Source: Zasmidium citrigriseum (taxonomy: Eukaryota > Ascomycota > Dothideomycetes > Mycosphaerellales > Mycosphaerellaceae). Taken from it: a DNA stretch of 64,000 nt. The stretch covers positions 620,001 through 684,000 of the forward strand of contig NHNW01000001.1 of the NCBI GenBank assembly GCA_002786025.1, read 5' to 3'. Positions 10,372-19,737 of this stretch are shown here, piece after piece; position 1 is the first letter of the stretch; every line of letters begins with the position of its first letter. The position numbers were made by a program, and so were the translations under genes. The notes beneath the pieces were generated by a model. That model saw only the letters and a program-made list of their open reading frames with translations, searched no databases and was not told the DNA's origin.

Positions 10372-13300
10372 TCACCTCCTCTCATCTCTCGGCCTCCTCC
10401 TCTCATCCTCATAATACCTCCTATCCCGATGACCTTCCCTCCGATCATCATACCGCCTATCCCTCTCCCGATCTCTCTCCTCATACCTCCGATCATCATA
10501 CCTCCTCTCCCTCTCACGATCCCTCAATCTCGCTCTCTCCCTCTCAGCTTCACGTTCCCTATCCGCCAAGCTCTCTCGTATCCTCTCCCGCTCGCCGCGC
10601 GCTTGCAGAGGACCCCGGTCGTCTTGGGGTCGACGTCTGTCGTCGTGGTCGCGAGGCGGTCGTCCGTCTCGGTCACGATCACGACGATCTCGGTCGTGGG
10701 AGTGGTTTCGTGGTATGGGCACTTCGATCTCTTCTTCGTACTCTTCCCATTCTTCGGTGTAGTAACGATTGACTTGCGTTCGCTCGTCCGTAGCTCGTTG
10801 TGGATCAAGCATGAAGCGAAGAGTACCGCCGCCTTCGGGAGCCGGGTGGATCGAAGCTGCGCCGTTTTGTTGCGGTGGGGCTTGCGTGCCTGCTTGCGGA
10901 GGAGACACCGGCGTAGGATGACCATTCGCAACACGCAGAGTACTACCAGTACCATTGGCATTGTCTGGAGACGGCGGCGGTTGAACGACAGTATATCGCG
11001 GCAAATTGGAATCTGAGCACTCCTTGTTAAAGGCCAAGCGGATTCGAAGCAAGTCATCCAAGGAATACTTAGTCCCCAGGATCGTCGAGCCCGTGTTATG
11101 GGTGTACAGATCCAGCGCGTCCAGCAACGTCTCCATGACCTCCTCGCGGGTGGTGTGCCATTTGTTGAGATCCAGAGCCTGGAGGTCGTCTTTAACAGTA
11201 CAGGCGTTGTCATCCGATTTCGTAGCTTCGAAGTGTGCAGCCAGTTCCAGACTTGCCAGAGCCAGCGTTGCACTCGTCTGCTTCAGCGGTGCAAAAGTTC
11301 GATGTAGGTCCGTAAGAATCGTCCATGCCAGTTTCGAAACCGCCTTCAGGTCTCTGCTCTCGGGCAAGCTCTTGCCAATCTTGATAATCGCCTGATGAGG
11401 TGACCTGCTCCGGAAGTCGAACCCTCCACTTTCCAACACCAATCTCTCCAACCCAATCACCACTCTACTCGGGGCCTCAAAAATAGGATCATCAGCACCG
11501 ACCTGTTCATGACTGCCAGGCTGCTTCAAGTTGTATGCGGCCGCCAGAATGTCCCTGCTCTTCTTCAACGTATCCTCATTCTTGCAGCTGGTCAAAAGAC
11601 TCGCGGCTGCTGCATCTGACCAGCTATACTCCACGGCAGGATGCGCAAGGCGGAACTTGTGATAGTAGACGCATGCGGTTGTGAAGGTCTTGACCGGTAA
11701 TTGCAGCGCTCTCCGTACGTTGTCCAGCCATGTGACCCCCTGTAATCGCACGCTATCCTCTCTTGCTTCTGCTAGACTCCTCTCCTGTGCATCTAGACTG
11801 GAGGGCTGTAGGCGCTTTTCGATGGCGGACTGGGTGATGTACGGTGCCGAGACGCGGATAGTCGAAGGGTGAGGCCCCACTGATTTTGCCTCGCCGTTGG
11901 ACAGTCGCTTGGTCGCGCCCATGGTGAGGCTGGGGAGGAGATTCGACGGCACAGATGCCTTTGCTGCGAGCGGCGCATTCGATGTCGAGAGATGCGGCTG
12001 TCCGTATGGTTGGAGGTCGAGTTCCCGGCTGAACTTCTTCCGTGCCACTGGTTTTGCATCCGGATTGTCGGGCTTCTCTTCCTTCTCCATTCCGACTTCA
12101 CGCTTCTCCTTCTTGTCATCGACCTTCGCTTTCTTCTTCCCGCCTTTGCTCTTCTGCTTGGGTGGCTTGTCTGAGCTAACATCCATCGTCTCGTCCTCTC
12201 TCATGGCGATCTGTTGTAGTCGTGCCTGCTGCATCCTCTCCAGCTCCAACACACCATCCCTGGCCTCTCCATCGTGATCCGTAGGCGACATTGGAACATC
12301 TAGCATCAAGGCCTGTCCGTCGAGTCCTTCTGCCACTTCAGCTTCTGGTTCTTTCTCTGCGTCAGGATGACTCTCTGGCTCAGGCGCCAAATGCTTAGTA
12401 GGCGCCCACAAGTCGACTCCTCGCTCGGCCTTGCTCCGATTCTGCTCCACTCTCATCAATTGGTAGAGGTAGTTCTGCTCCAGATGCGAAAGCGGTTCTC
12501 CCTTACACTTCTTTGGCAGGTGTCCGGTATGGCCGCAGCGCACGCAGAGGGGGTCGCCCCAGACGAAGCGATAAGCCAGCGAGCCGTTGATGAACGGGTT
12601 GCTTGAGAGTGCTGGGCTGAATGGCTGGCCGGTATTCTTGTCGACCTTGGGCTCGATGTCTGGAGGTGTCTGAAATAACGGCGCTTGATGCTGAGGGTCG
12701 TGGTGCTGTGGCGGCCAAGGTGGGTGCGGGTAGGTTGGCGAGGTGAATGCGCCTGGTGCTGGCGAAGATGAATAGCCTCGACGGTATGACGATTCACTGT
12801 ACACGTGCGGTGGAATGCTGATAGTTCCGCTGCTTGAAGGTCTGATGTCGTCGAAGCGCTCGCCGAAGTCAGGTGCCCAGTGCGATAGCTCGCGCGTGAG
12901 AGGAGGTGGGCCTGCCGGTCGAGGAGGAAGTGCCGGCGGTTGATGATGAGCGGCTCCCAGGAAGCTGTACTCAGGATAACCGTCGAAGTCCGGTCGAAAG
13001 GAAGATTCTGGCGGTAGGATCGGCGGCGGTGGTCGATAGGCACCATACGCATCAACGCGACTCCAGGCAGGAGGCCCAAAAGAAGAAGCTTCACCAGGCG
13101 CCTCAAATCCCATCCCATGCGGCATCATCGGCGCATTCCAACCACCGTACTCTTCAGCAGCGTGTCCCACAGCAGCAGCAGCATCTCCAGCGCCGTCCGA
13201 CCTCCTCGTCCCAACAGCATCGCCCCTCTCAACCGGCCTACCCATGCTCTCCTCCGCGTCATAAAAGTCCCACATCCTCCTCATCTCCTCGTCCGGCGGA

Positions 13301-13395
13301 TGCCTCCATCGACACGAATCTCCAAACTTACAGTCCGTCTTGTGCATCGCATGAAAGGGACAAATGCCCATCTCGCGCCAGGGAACGAACACCAT
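10372..13395 (-). CDS. CCCH and CCHC zinc-finger protein with Arg/Asp/Glu-rich tail
   Basis: Single exon, 1007 residues. An N-terminal CCCH finger (C12-x9-C22-x5-C28-x3-H32) is followed by a long disordered Pro/Ser-rich region. Around residue 285 there is one zinc knuckle of exact C-x2-C-x4-H-x4-C form (CVRCGHTGHLPKKC). A Lys/Glu-rich stretch follows near 410-450, then a folded, helical region (about 540-790) that I do not recognise. The last 110 or so residues are an RE/RD/RR-repeat tail of the type found in splicing and mRNA-processing factors. RNA binding and a nuclear role are inferred from these parts; no named orthologue is claimed. The tail-coding DNA is low complexity and creates long spurious frames on the other strand. 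Confidence 0.85.
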   Translation of the reverse strand: MVFVPWREMGICPFHAMHKTDCKFGDSCRWRHPPDEEMRRMWDFYDAEESMGRPVERGDAVGTRRSDGAGDAAAAVGHAAEEYGGWNAPMMPHGMGFEAPGEASSFGPPAWSRVDAYGAYRPPPPILPPESSFRPDFDGYPEYSFLGAAHHQPPALPPRPAGPPPLTRELSHWAPDFGERFDDIRPSSSGTISIPPHVYSESSYRRGYSSSPAPGAFTSPTYPHPPWPPQHHDPQHQAPLFQTPPDIEPKVDKNTGQPFSPALSSNPFINGSLAYRFVWGDPLCVRCGHTGHLPKKCKGEPLSHLEQNYLYQLMRVEQNRSKAERGVDLWAPTKHLAPEPESHPDAEKEPEAEVAEGLDGQALMLDVPMSPTDHDGEARDGVLELERMQQARLQQIAMREDETMDVSSDKPPKQKSKGGKKKAKVDDKKEKREVGMEKEEKPDNPDAKPVARKKFSRELDLQPYGQPHLSTSNAPLAAKASVPSNLLPSLTMGATKRLSNGEAKSVGPHPSTIRVSAPYITQSAIEKRLQPSSLDAQERSLAEAREDSVRLQGVTWLDNVRRALQLPVKTFTTACVYYHKFRLAHPAVEYSWSDAAAASLLTSCKNEDTLKKSRDILAAAYNLKQPGSHEQVGADDPIFEAPSRVVIGLERLVLESGGFDFRSRSPHQAIIKIGKSLPESRDLKAVSKLAWTILTDLHRTFAPLKQTSATLALASLELAAHFEATKSDDNACTVKDDLQALDLNKWHTTREEVMETLLDALDLYTHNTGSTILGTKYSLDDLLRIRLAFNKECSDSNLPRYTVVQPPPSPDNANGTGSTLRVANGHPTPVSPPQAGTQAPPQQNGAASIHPAPEGGGTLRFMLDPQRATDERTQVNRYYTEEWEEYEEEIEVPIPRNHSHDRDRRDRDRDGRPPRDHDDRRRPQDDRGPLQARGERERIRESLADREREAERERARLRDRERERRYDDRRYEERDRERDRRYDDRREGHRDRRYYEDERRRPRDERR

Positions 13396-14153
13396 CTTCT
13401 CGTTCTATCGTTGGTTGAAGATCGACGTGTGTGCTCGCTTGCAAATGATGCGGTGTTGGTGATGATGAAGCTGGCATCAAAGACGACCCGATGTTTATCC
13501 AACAACTGCGTCTTCGCTGCTCCGCAACTAGACGCTCAAACGGTGTTTGTGTTCAAAGCGCTCGAATAGAAAAGTCGCTAACGTCGTCCAAATCCAGAAA
13601 GAGCGAGAGTCGTCCCAAGGAAGGAACGCCGATGAGTGAATGTACGCCTCAACTCTGACAGCACTTCACCTGCGGCATTCGACAGAGTTACTGCGAGGTT
13701 GACGCGTATCGAAGAATCGAAGTCGAAGTTCAGGCGTTTGGCTTGTAAACACAGGCTGTGCAAGTTCATGCAGGCAGCGTTTGCTTACATTCGCCTTCGG
13801 GCAGGTACCTGCATGTGCAAGTGGACACCTGCGTATGCCACACCACATTGATGTAAAGAAAGAGTTGGAGAAAATCATTTTTGAACCTGTTTCGGATTGC
13901 CTATCATTCTGTAGACAACCATACGCGAAAGAACTAACAAATGAAAGTCGTCTCATATTCCTCCCCATTCCTTGGATTTCCGTTTCATACCAATCCGAAG
14001 TGGCCGTTAAACCACAGCGCTCTAGCGGAGTGTATCAATCGCAGCCCAGCTGGTACCATTAGCTGCAACAGACGCCTGCAAATGCTAGACATCCTCCACC
14101 CGCTTCTTTTTCTCCGACCACCCACCAGAACAGCTTTCTCATCGGCCTGCTGT
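13396..14153. other. intergenic, upstream of zinc-finger gene and downstream of eEF2
   Basis: 758 bp containing the promoter of the CCCH/CCHC gene and the eEF2 3' end. Short open frames only; nothing recognisable. Confidence 0.55.
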
Positions 14154-16859
14154 CTACAACTTGTCGTAGTAGTTCTCGTAGCCGGGAACATCGGGCTTGA
14201 GACCCTTGCGCTTGCGCATCTCCTCGACGATCTTTCCGGGGCCGGAAGTCTTGTCGAGCACGGAACCACCTGGAAGGATCTCCCAGTGGTCGAACACGGA
14301 CTGTGGGAAAGCCTGGCCACCGGTGTTGGAGCGGAGATCTGCGTTGAAACCGAAGGACTCGTTGACGGGAAGGTAGGCCTTGACGTTGAAGAGAGGGGTA
14401 CCTGGACGCTGGGCCTCCTCGAAGACGTGACCTCTCCGGCGGGTGAGCACACCGTAGATACCACCCATGGCCTGCTCTGGAACCTGGATCTCGACCAAGA
14501 AGACGGGCTCGAGGAGACCTGGGTCGGCCAGGAGAGTCGAGGCGTAGAGCACACGACGGGCAGTTGGGATGATCTGACCACCACCACGGTGGATAGCGTC
14601 AGCGTGGAGGGTGACATCCATGATGTTGAAGCGGACGCTACGCATGGGCTCCTCAGCAACTGGACCTTCCTTGGTGGCCCACTGGAAACCGGAGACGAAA
14701 GAGTCCTTGATTTCGTTGAGGTACTGGACGGCCTTGGTCTGGTCGACAAGCAAGTTGGCACCGTTGGTGTCTGGGCCGAAGCACCAGATCTTACGGGCGT
14801 CAGTGACATCCCAGCCGTGGTCGTCAGCGAGGATACGGGCGCGGGCCTTGAAGTCGTCACGTGGGCCGATCTTGCCGGACTCGATGTCTCTGGAGACCTC
14901 CTCACCAAGAGGGTGGGCGGTGACGTAGAGACGGTTGTGCTTGTTGGGCGACTTGGAGAGAGCGGTCATGCTGGAGTCACCAGCGACAGTCTCACGGTAC
15001 TGCACGACGGGGTCGGAAACACGGAGTGGGACACCAGCGTGGTCCTCCTCGAGATCCTTCAAGCAGATTTCGAGATGGAGCTCACCAGCACCAGCAACGA
15101 CGTGCTCACCGGACTCGTTGATGTAGGTCAGGACGCAAGGATCCGACTTGGACAGACGCTTGAGACCTTCGACGAGCTTGGGCAGATCGTTGGCGTTCTT
15201 GACCTCGACGGAGCGCTGCACGACGGGAGAGACGGAGAACTTCATGACCTTCAGGTTGTGCGAGGTCTCCGAGGTGGTGAGGGTACCAGACTTGAGCAAG
15301 AACTGGTCGACACCGACCAGACCCAAGATGTTACCGGCTGGCACATCCTCAATTGGGTCAGTGTAGCGACCCATCATGAGAATGGTACGCTGGATCGACT
15401 TGATGAACATGTCGTCCTTCTTGCCGGGAACGTAGTTGGGGCCCTGAATGCGGACCTTGAGACCAGAGCGGGCAGTACCAGCGAAGACACGGCCGAAAGC
15501 GTAGAAACGACCCTTGTCGGAGGTCGGCACCATCTTGGAGACGTAAAGCATGAGAGGTCCCTTGGGGTCGCAGTCGCGGATGGCAATGGCGGACTCGTCA
15601 TCAGGTGGACCCTCGTAGAGAGTCTCCATACGGTACTTCTGGGCGGTGACTGGAGATGGCAGGTGGAGAATCATCATCTCCATGAGCGCATCGGCGGCTG
15701 GCAAGAACTTGCGCATGACAACCTTGAGGAGCTGCTTGCCCTCGAGGTCCTTCTCGTCACCAGCAAGCTTGATCTCGAGCTTCTCGAGAAGCTTGGGGAT
15801 CTCGTCCTTCTTGAAGTTCATGACGCTGTCGAAAATGCGGAAGATGGGGTCCAAGCAGAACTGGTTGAAAGCACGCTCAAGGGTCTGACCCTCGTGGGTG
15901 CCAACCTTGGTCCACTTCTTGGTCTTGGGGTTGAAGAAAGAGTCGCCCTATCATCAAATTAGCAGCTGTATTTTGAGGATTGTGTATTGCTGGACATACC
16001 CAAAGACGCTCCATCATCTTGTTCTTGTCCACACCGAACTTCTTGGAGTAACGGGCGGCGAACTGACGGACGGTGAAAGCCCAGCCATGGAGACCGGAAC
16101 CGAAGGCGACGGTACCCTTGTCTGGGTAGACCTGGCAGTCACCGAGGGCCTTGTCGAAGTAGGTGGAGATAACCACGTTGACGGACTCGATGACACGGGA
16201 GAAGTTCTGGAACAGGTCCTCCTTGGAGAGCTGCAGTTCGAGCAAGGCACGGTCGACCTTGTTGATGATGACGACTGGCTTGATACGCTCACCAAGAGCC
16301 TGTCGCAGGACAGTCTCGGTCTGCACGCACACACCTTCGATGGTGTCGACGACGACGAGGGCACCGTCAGTGACACGGAGAGCGGCCGTGACCTCAGACG
16401 AGAAGTCAACGTGACCAGGCGAGTCAATCAAGTTAACCAAGAAGTTGTTGCTCTCGGTCTTGACTGGGATGTCCTTGAGGTCCTCCTCCTCAGCGAGCTG
16501 GCCGTACAGGGAGATGGCAGTCGACTTGATGGTGACACCACGCTCCTGTTCGTCTGCTCGAGTATCCGTAAACCGCGCAGAACCGGCGTTCTTGGCCGAA
16601 ATGATACCAGCGCGCTGGACGAGGGAGTCGGTCAAAGTAGACTTGCCGTGGTCGACGTGGGCAATGACGGACATGTTACGGATGTTTTGAGGACGATCCT
16701 ATTATCCTTGTCAGCTCGTGTTTTTTGCCTCACCGCCGCCCCGCCTCTGCTGCTGCTGCCGCTGTTGCTGTCGCCGCCCGCCGCTCGCCGAGTCTGCTAT
16801 TTCATGCTCTTGGTACTCACCATAAGGGTACGGATCTCCTCGACCGTGAAGTTCACCAT
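14154..16859 (-). CDS. translation elongation factor 2 (eEF2)
   Basis: Three exons: 16859-16821, 16698-16000 and 15947-14154, giving 843 residues, the standard eEF2 length. The first exon is only 39 bp ([13 protein letters not shown]) and the second opens with DRPQNIRNM, the conserved start of eEF2. Introns are 122 and 52 bp (GTGAGT...AATAG and GTATGT...GATAG). The GTPase drives ribosomal translocation in the cytosol. Visible motifs: G1 [10 protein letters not shown]3 DSPGHVDF, G4 NKVD, and the diphthamide loop [12 protein letters not shown], whose second His is the modified residue and the target of diphtheria-type ADP-ribosylation. Codon use is strongly biased to C- or G-ending codons, as in highly expressed genes. 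That bias leaves a 673-codon open frame on the opposite strand, which is not a gene. Family assignment is certain. Confidence 0.98.
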
Positions 16860-18221
16860 CTTGGCGGTGTTTTGGGGGTTGTCTGTGGGAGGTGTTTGGG
16901 ATTGGTAATGGGTGGGATTGGTCGGCAGTGGGACCTCGATGTGCCCCGCTTCGACCTTTGTGTATTGTCTGCCTGGTGTGCGATTAGCTGTTGTCGAGAT
17001 GACCGAGTGCGATGGATGGGCGGTGATATACCTGTCGAGGCGTGTGGATCTTGGGGAGGAGGCGGAAGAGGTGAGGTGTCGAAGTCTCAGTTTTTCAAAA
17101 AGCGGCGCTTGGTGGGCGGCGGGGTCGTTGGCTCGCTGTTCGCAGGCCCGTGCGCGCGGGATGGCCCGTGGGGCTTGGCGAGCTCGACCTCACCGTTTCT
17201 CTTGCCGACTCAGACTGCTCCAATTTACAATCACCCAGTCATCGCCTTCTTCTCCAATCAATTTCATCAACCACCCTCGTGTTTGATGCCAGCAGTGGCG
17301 ATGCTAGCAATGACTCACACATCACGTGATCTCACAGCTTCCATTCTCGGCACAACTTCTTGCCGCAGCTCTCACCGAAACAACTGCGCTATGATATATC
17401 ATCAAACATCGCCATACGGTGTCCACATCTGTACAAGCCGTCTTCATGACAGGTTTTTGCCACGATGAGCAATTCTACAAAGCCTCATAACACAGCAACG
17501 AATCACCAGACGGACGGCCTGAGCGCTTATCTCCGGAATGTACGGCCTAGCCCATGGGAATCTCTGCTTCCCTAGCAACGCCCTCGTGTACGTCTTTCCT
17601 GCTCTCTCATTCGGACCTACAGACCGCCATGAGATACGCTGCTCTTTTCCGCCCGGTCTCTGTATCTCTCGCTCCATGGCATACCTTTCCAGACCCTTGC
17701 ATATGACTATTTTGCACTTCCCTTGCTACCAGGTCTCCAGAATATTTGCAACTAAAGGTCCATCGTCTCCAGATATGGTAGATTCCTGCCTCGGACGGGG
17801 CATCGTGAAAAAGTACAAGATGATTCAAGCTCAATTCATTGCAAAGTCACAGTTTTCGTTACGTGTACATTATTCCTAGCAGCATTTCTCCCGCCTTTTT
17901 CTTTGCCCTCGATGATGGTTCATTATATTCACCTACAATATCTTCTATACTCGAACACAGACTTGAGCAAGATGCTTGATATGCGCCTTGCAGAAACGTG
18001 ATGCGGTGGCGCGCACCTCAGGCACCACACCTGCAGCCTCGGCCGCTGCGACCGATCATGTGGCTGTGTGCCGTGTGCGAACCTCAGGCTATCAACACAT
18101 AGCATCTCAAAGCTGTCCTACTCCCTTCCAGTCCTCAGACCCGGGCTTGGGACAAGGTTCAGTCGACGGCACTGGGAAGAGCTATAGAGTTGCACGTGAT
18201 TGGCGACAGGACGAAATCATC
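16860..18221. other. 1.36-kb divergent intergenic region (eEF2 promoter)
   Basis: It lies between eEF2 (leftward) and the third HET gene (rightward). Frames here are short or are shadows of low-complexity sequence. In-frame codons before 18222 continue open toward 17976, but the conserved HET start is the ATG at 18222. Confidence 0.55.
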
Positions 18222-19370
18222 ATGTGGCTTATCAATACTGCCACGCTGGCTTTGCATGAGTTTGTGCCAGAGAAGAAACCACCCTATGGCATCCTGTCAC
18301 ATCGCTGGGAAGCAGCCGAGCAAGAGGTATCCTTCAAAGACTTCAGAAAGGGCCGAGGCAAAGACACGAAAGGCTACGCGAAGATTCAGGAGTTTTGCCA
18401 GTTGCTGCAACAACAGAACATCGAATGGGCGTGGGTGGACACTTGCTGCATCGATAAACGATCGAGCGCCGAGCTCTCCGAGGCGATTAACTCCATGTAC
18501 AGCTACTACAAAAGCGCATCTGCCTGCTACGTCTACTTGAGAGACGCATCATGCGAGCAGGACGACTGGTTACGCAGCGAGTGGTGGCTTCGTGGCTGGA
18601 CACTACAAGAGCTCATCGCTCCGAATGCCGTGTATTTCTACGGTCGCGACTGGAAGTACATCAACTCGAAGCACGGCGCTCGGTACGCTATAGCAGAACA
18701 CACTCGTATTCCTAAAGCCGTTCTCGTCGGGCAAAGTCCGCGTGTTTACACTGCGGCGCAGATAATGTCATGGGCCAGCTGCAGAGAAACGACCCGCATC
18801 GAGGACACGGCATACTGCATGCTTGGCTTATTCAACGTCAATATGCCTCTTCTGTACGGAGAAGGTAGGCACGCATTCATAAGATTGCAACTCGAAGTCC
18901 TGCAAAAAGATTCGGACGAATCTTTGCTTGCGTGGGACTACGGACATTCCCACAATGGCAAAGTTCTAGCACCTACGCCAGCTATGTTCCAGGATTGTTC
19001 AAACATGGAACCAATTCTAAATTTGCTTGATCCAAAGGGAAGGGGAAATTCCAGAAACTACAGAAAAAGTCCCACTAGAGTCACACCATGGGGCATTGAG
19101 ATCACAACGGATACCACCAAGTTATACCCCAAAGACGACAGCGAAAATATCCATCTCGTGGCGATCACGTTGACAACGTCCAAATATGGAGTGCAAGAAC
19201 TGCCTTGCACCCTCTTATTACAGTCTAGTCTGAATTTTCCAGGCCGCTATCGACGACAAGACCTCATGCGTGAACCGTGCGATGACATGTGGAAATCATT
19301 GAAGGAGAGATACAGAGTCGAACGTCCGAAGGAGATGAAAATGTACTTGTATTTCGACTCAAGAAGATGA
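18222..19370 (+). CDS. HET-domain protein 3 (HET-E-1-like subtype)
   Basis: Single exon, 382 residues from the ATG at 18222. Its opening (MWLINTATLALHEF) is where this subtype normally begins. HET-domain blocks: YGILSHRW (about 24-31), WAWVDTCCIDKRSSAELSEA (about 73-92), RGWTLQELIAP and the downstream YCMLGLFNVNMPLLYGEG motif, which is typical of the HET half of HET-E-type proteins and absent from the two HET genes at 5-9 kb. No NACHT or WD repeats follow, so it is a free-standing HET protein. After its TGA the same frame stays open for another 150 codons, and the first 70 or so look protein-like. A short intron or a recent stop is possible (see findings). It is convergent with the Csf1 gene. 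Confidence 0.85.
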   Translation: MWLINTATLALHEFVPEKKPPYGILSHRWEAAEQEVSFKDFRKGRGKDTKGYAKIQEFCQLLQQQNIEWAWVDTCCIDKRSSAELSEAINSMYSYYKSASACYVYLRDASCEQDDWLRSEWWLRGWTLQELIAPNAVYFYGRDWKYINSKHGARYAIAEHTRIPKAVLVGQSPRVYTAAQIMSWASCRETTRIEDTAYCMLGLFNVNMPLLYGEGRHAFIRLQLEVLQKDSDESLLAWDYGHSHNGKVLAPTPAMFQDCSNMEPILNLLDPKGRGNSRNYRKSPTRVTPWGIEITTDTTKLYPKDDSENIHLVAITLTTSKYGVQELPCTLLLQSSLNFPGRYRRQDLMREPCDDMWKSLKERYRVERPKEMKMYLYFDSRR

Positions 19371-19737
19371 TACGTAATTGGAATGAGCTTTCCAAGCATC
19401 GAAATCGACCGCATGCCCGACACTGACGTTGGCATCATTCAATTCGGAAGATCACCTTTCACTCCTTTGGAACGTGCATTTGCTTGGCGTTCACATGAAA
19501 CCTCTTTCGATCCCAACTTCCCTCTCACACAAGACGTCGACAACAGAATGAGGCCACGTTTGACAGAGTTGCGGTACTCTGTACGTTACTTAATATTCTC
19601 AAGGCTGTCTCTCTATACACATCGTGCCGTTTTCCGCAAACAATCCAAACAAAAAGACGCTCACAACCCCCAAAACGCCAACGCTAAACCCACAAAATCC
19701 CCCATCCCCCTCCCCCTCCCCCTTCTCCTTTGTACAC
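19371..19737. other. convergent 3' region of HET gene 3 and Csf1
   Basis: 367 bp. The frame of the HET gene remains open through it after a single TGA, first with protein-like sequence (to about 19590) and then with Pro/Lys/Ser low complexity. A C/A-rich tract lies near 19690-19730. Confidence 0.5.

Noticed and set aside
10297..11016. Long plus-strand frames opposite the zinc-finger gene tail
   Set aside because: Shadow of the RE/RD-repeat coding sequence; Ser/Pro/Ile low complexity only.
13941..15962. 673-codon open frame on the plus strand opposite eEF2
   Set aside because: It is an antisense shadow caused by the strong codon bias of eEF2; it is Val/Asp/Glu/Leu-rich and resembles no family.
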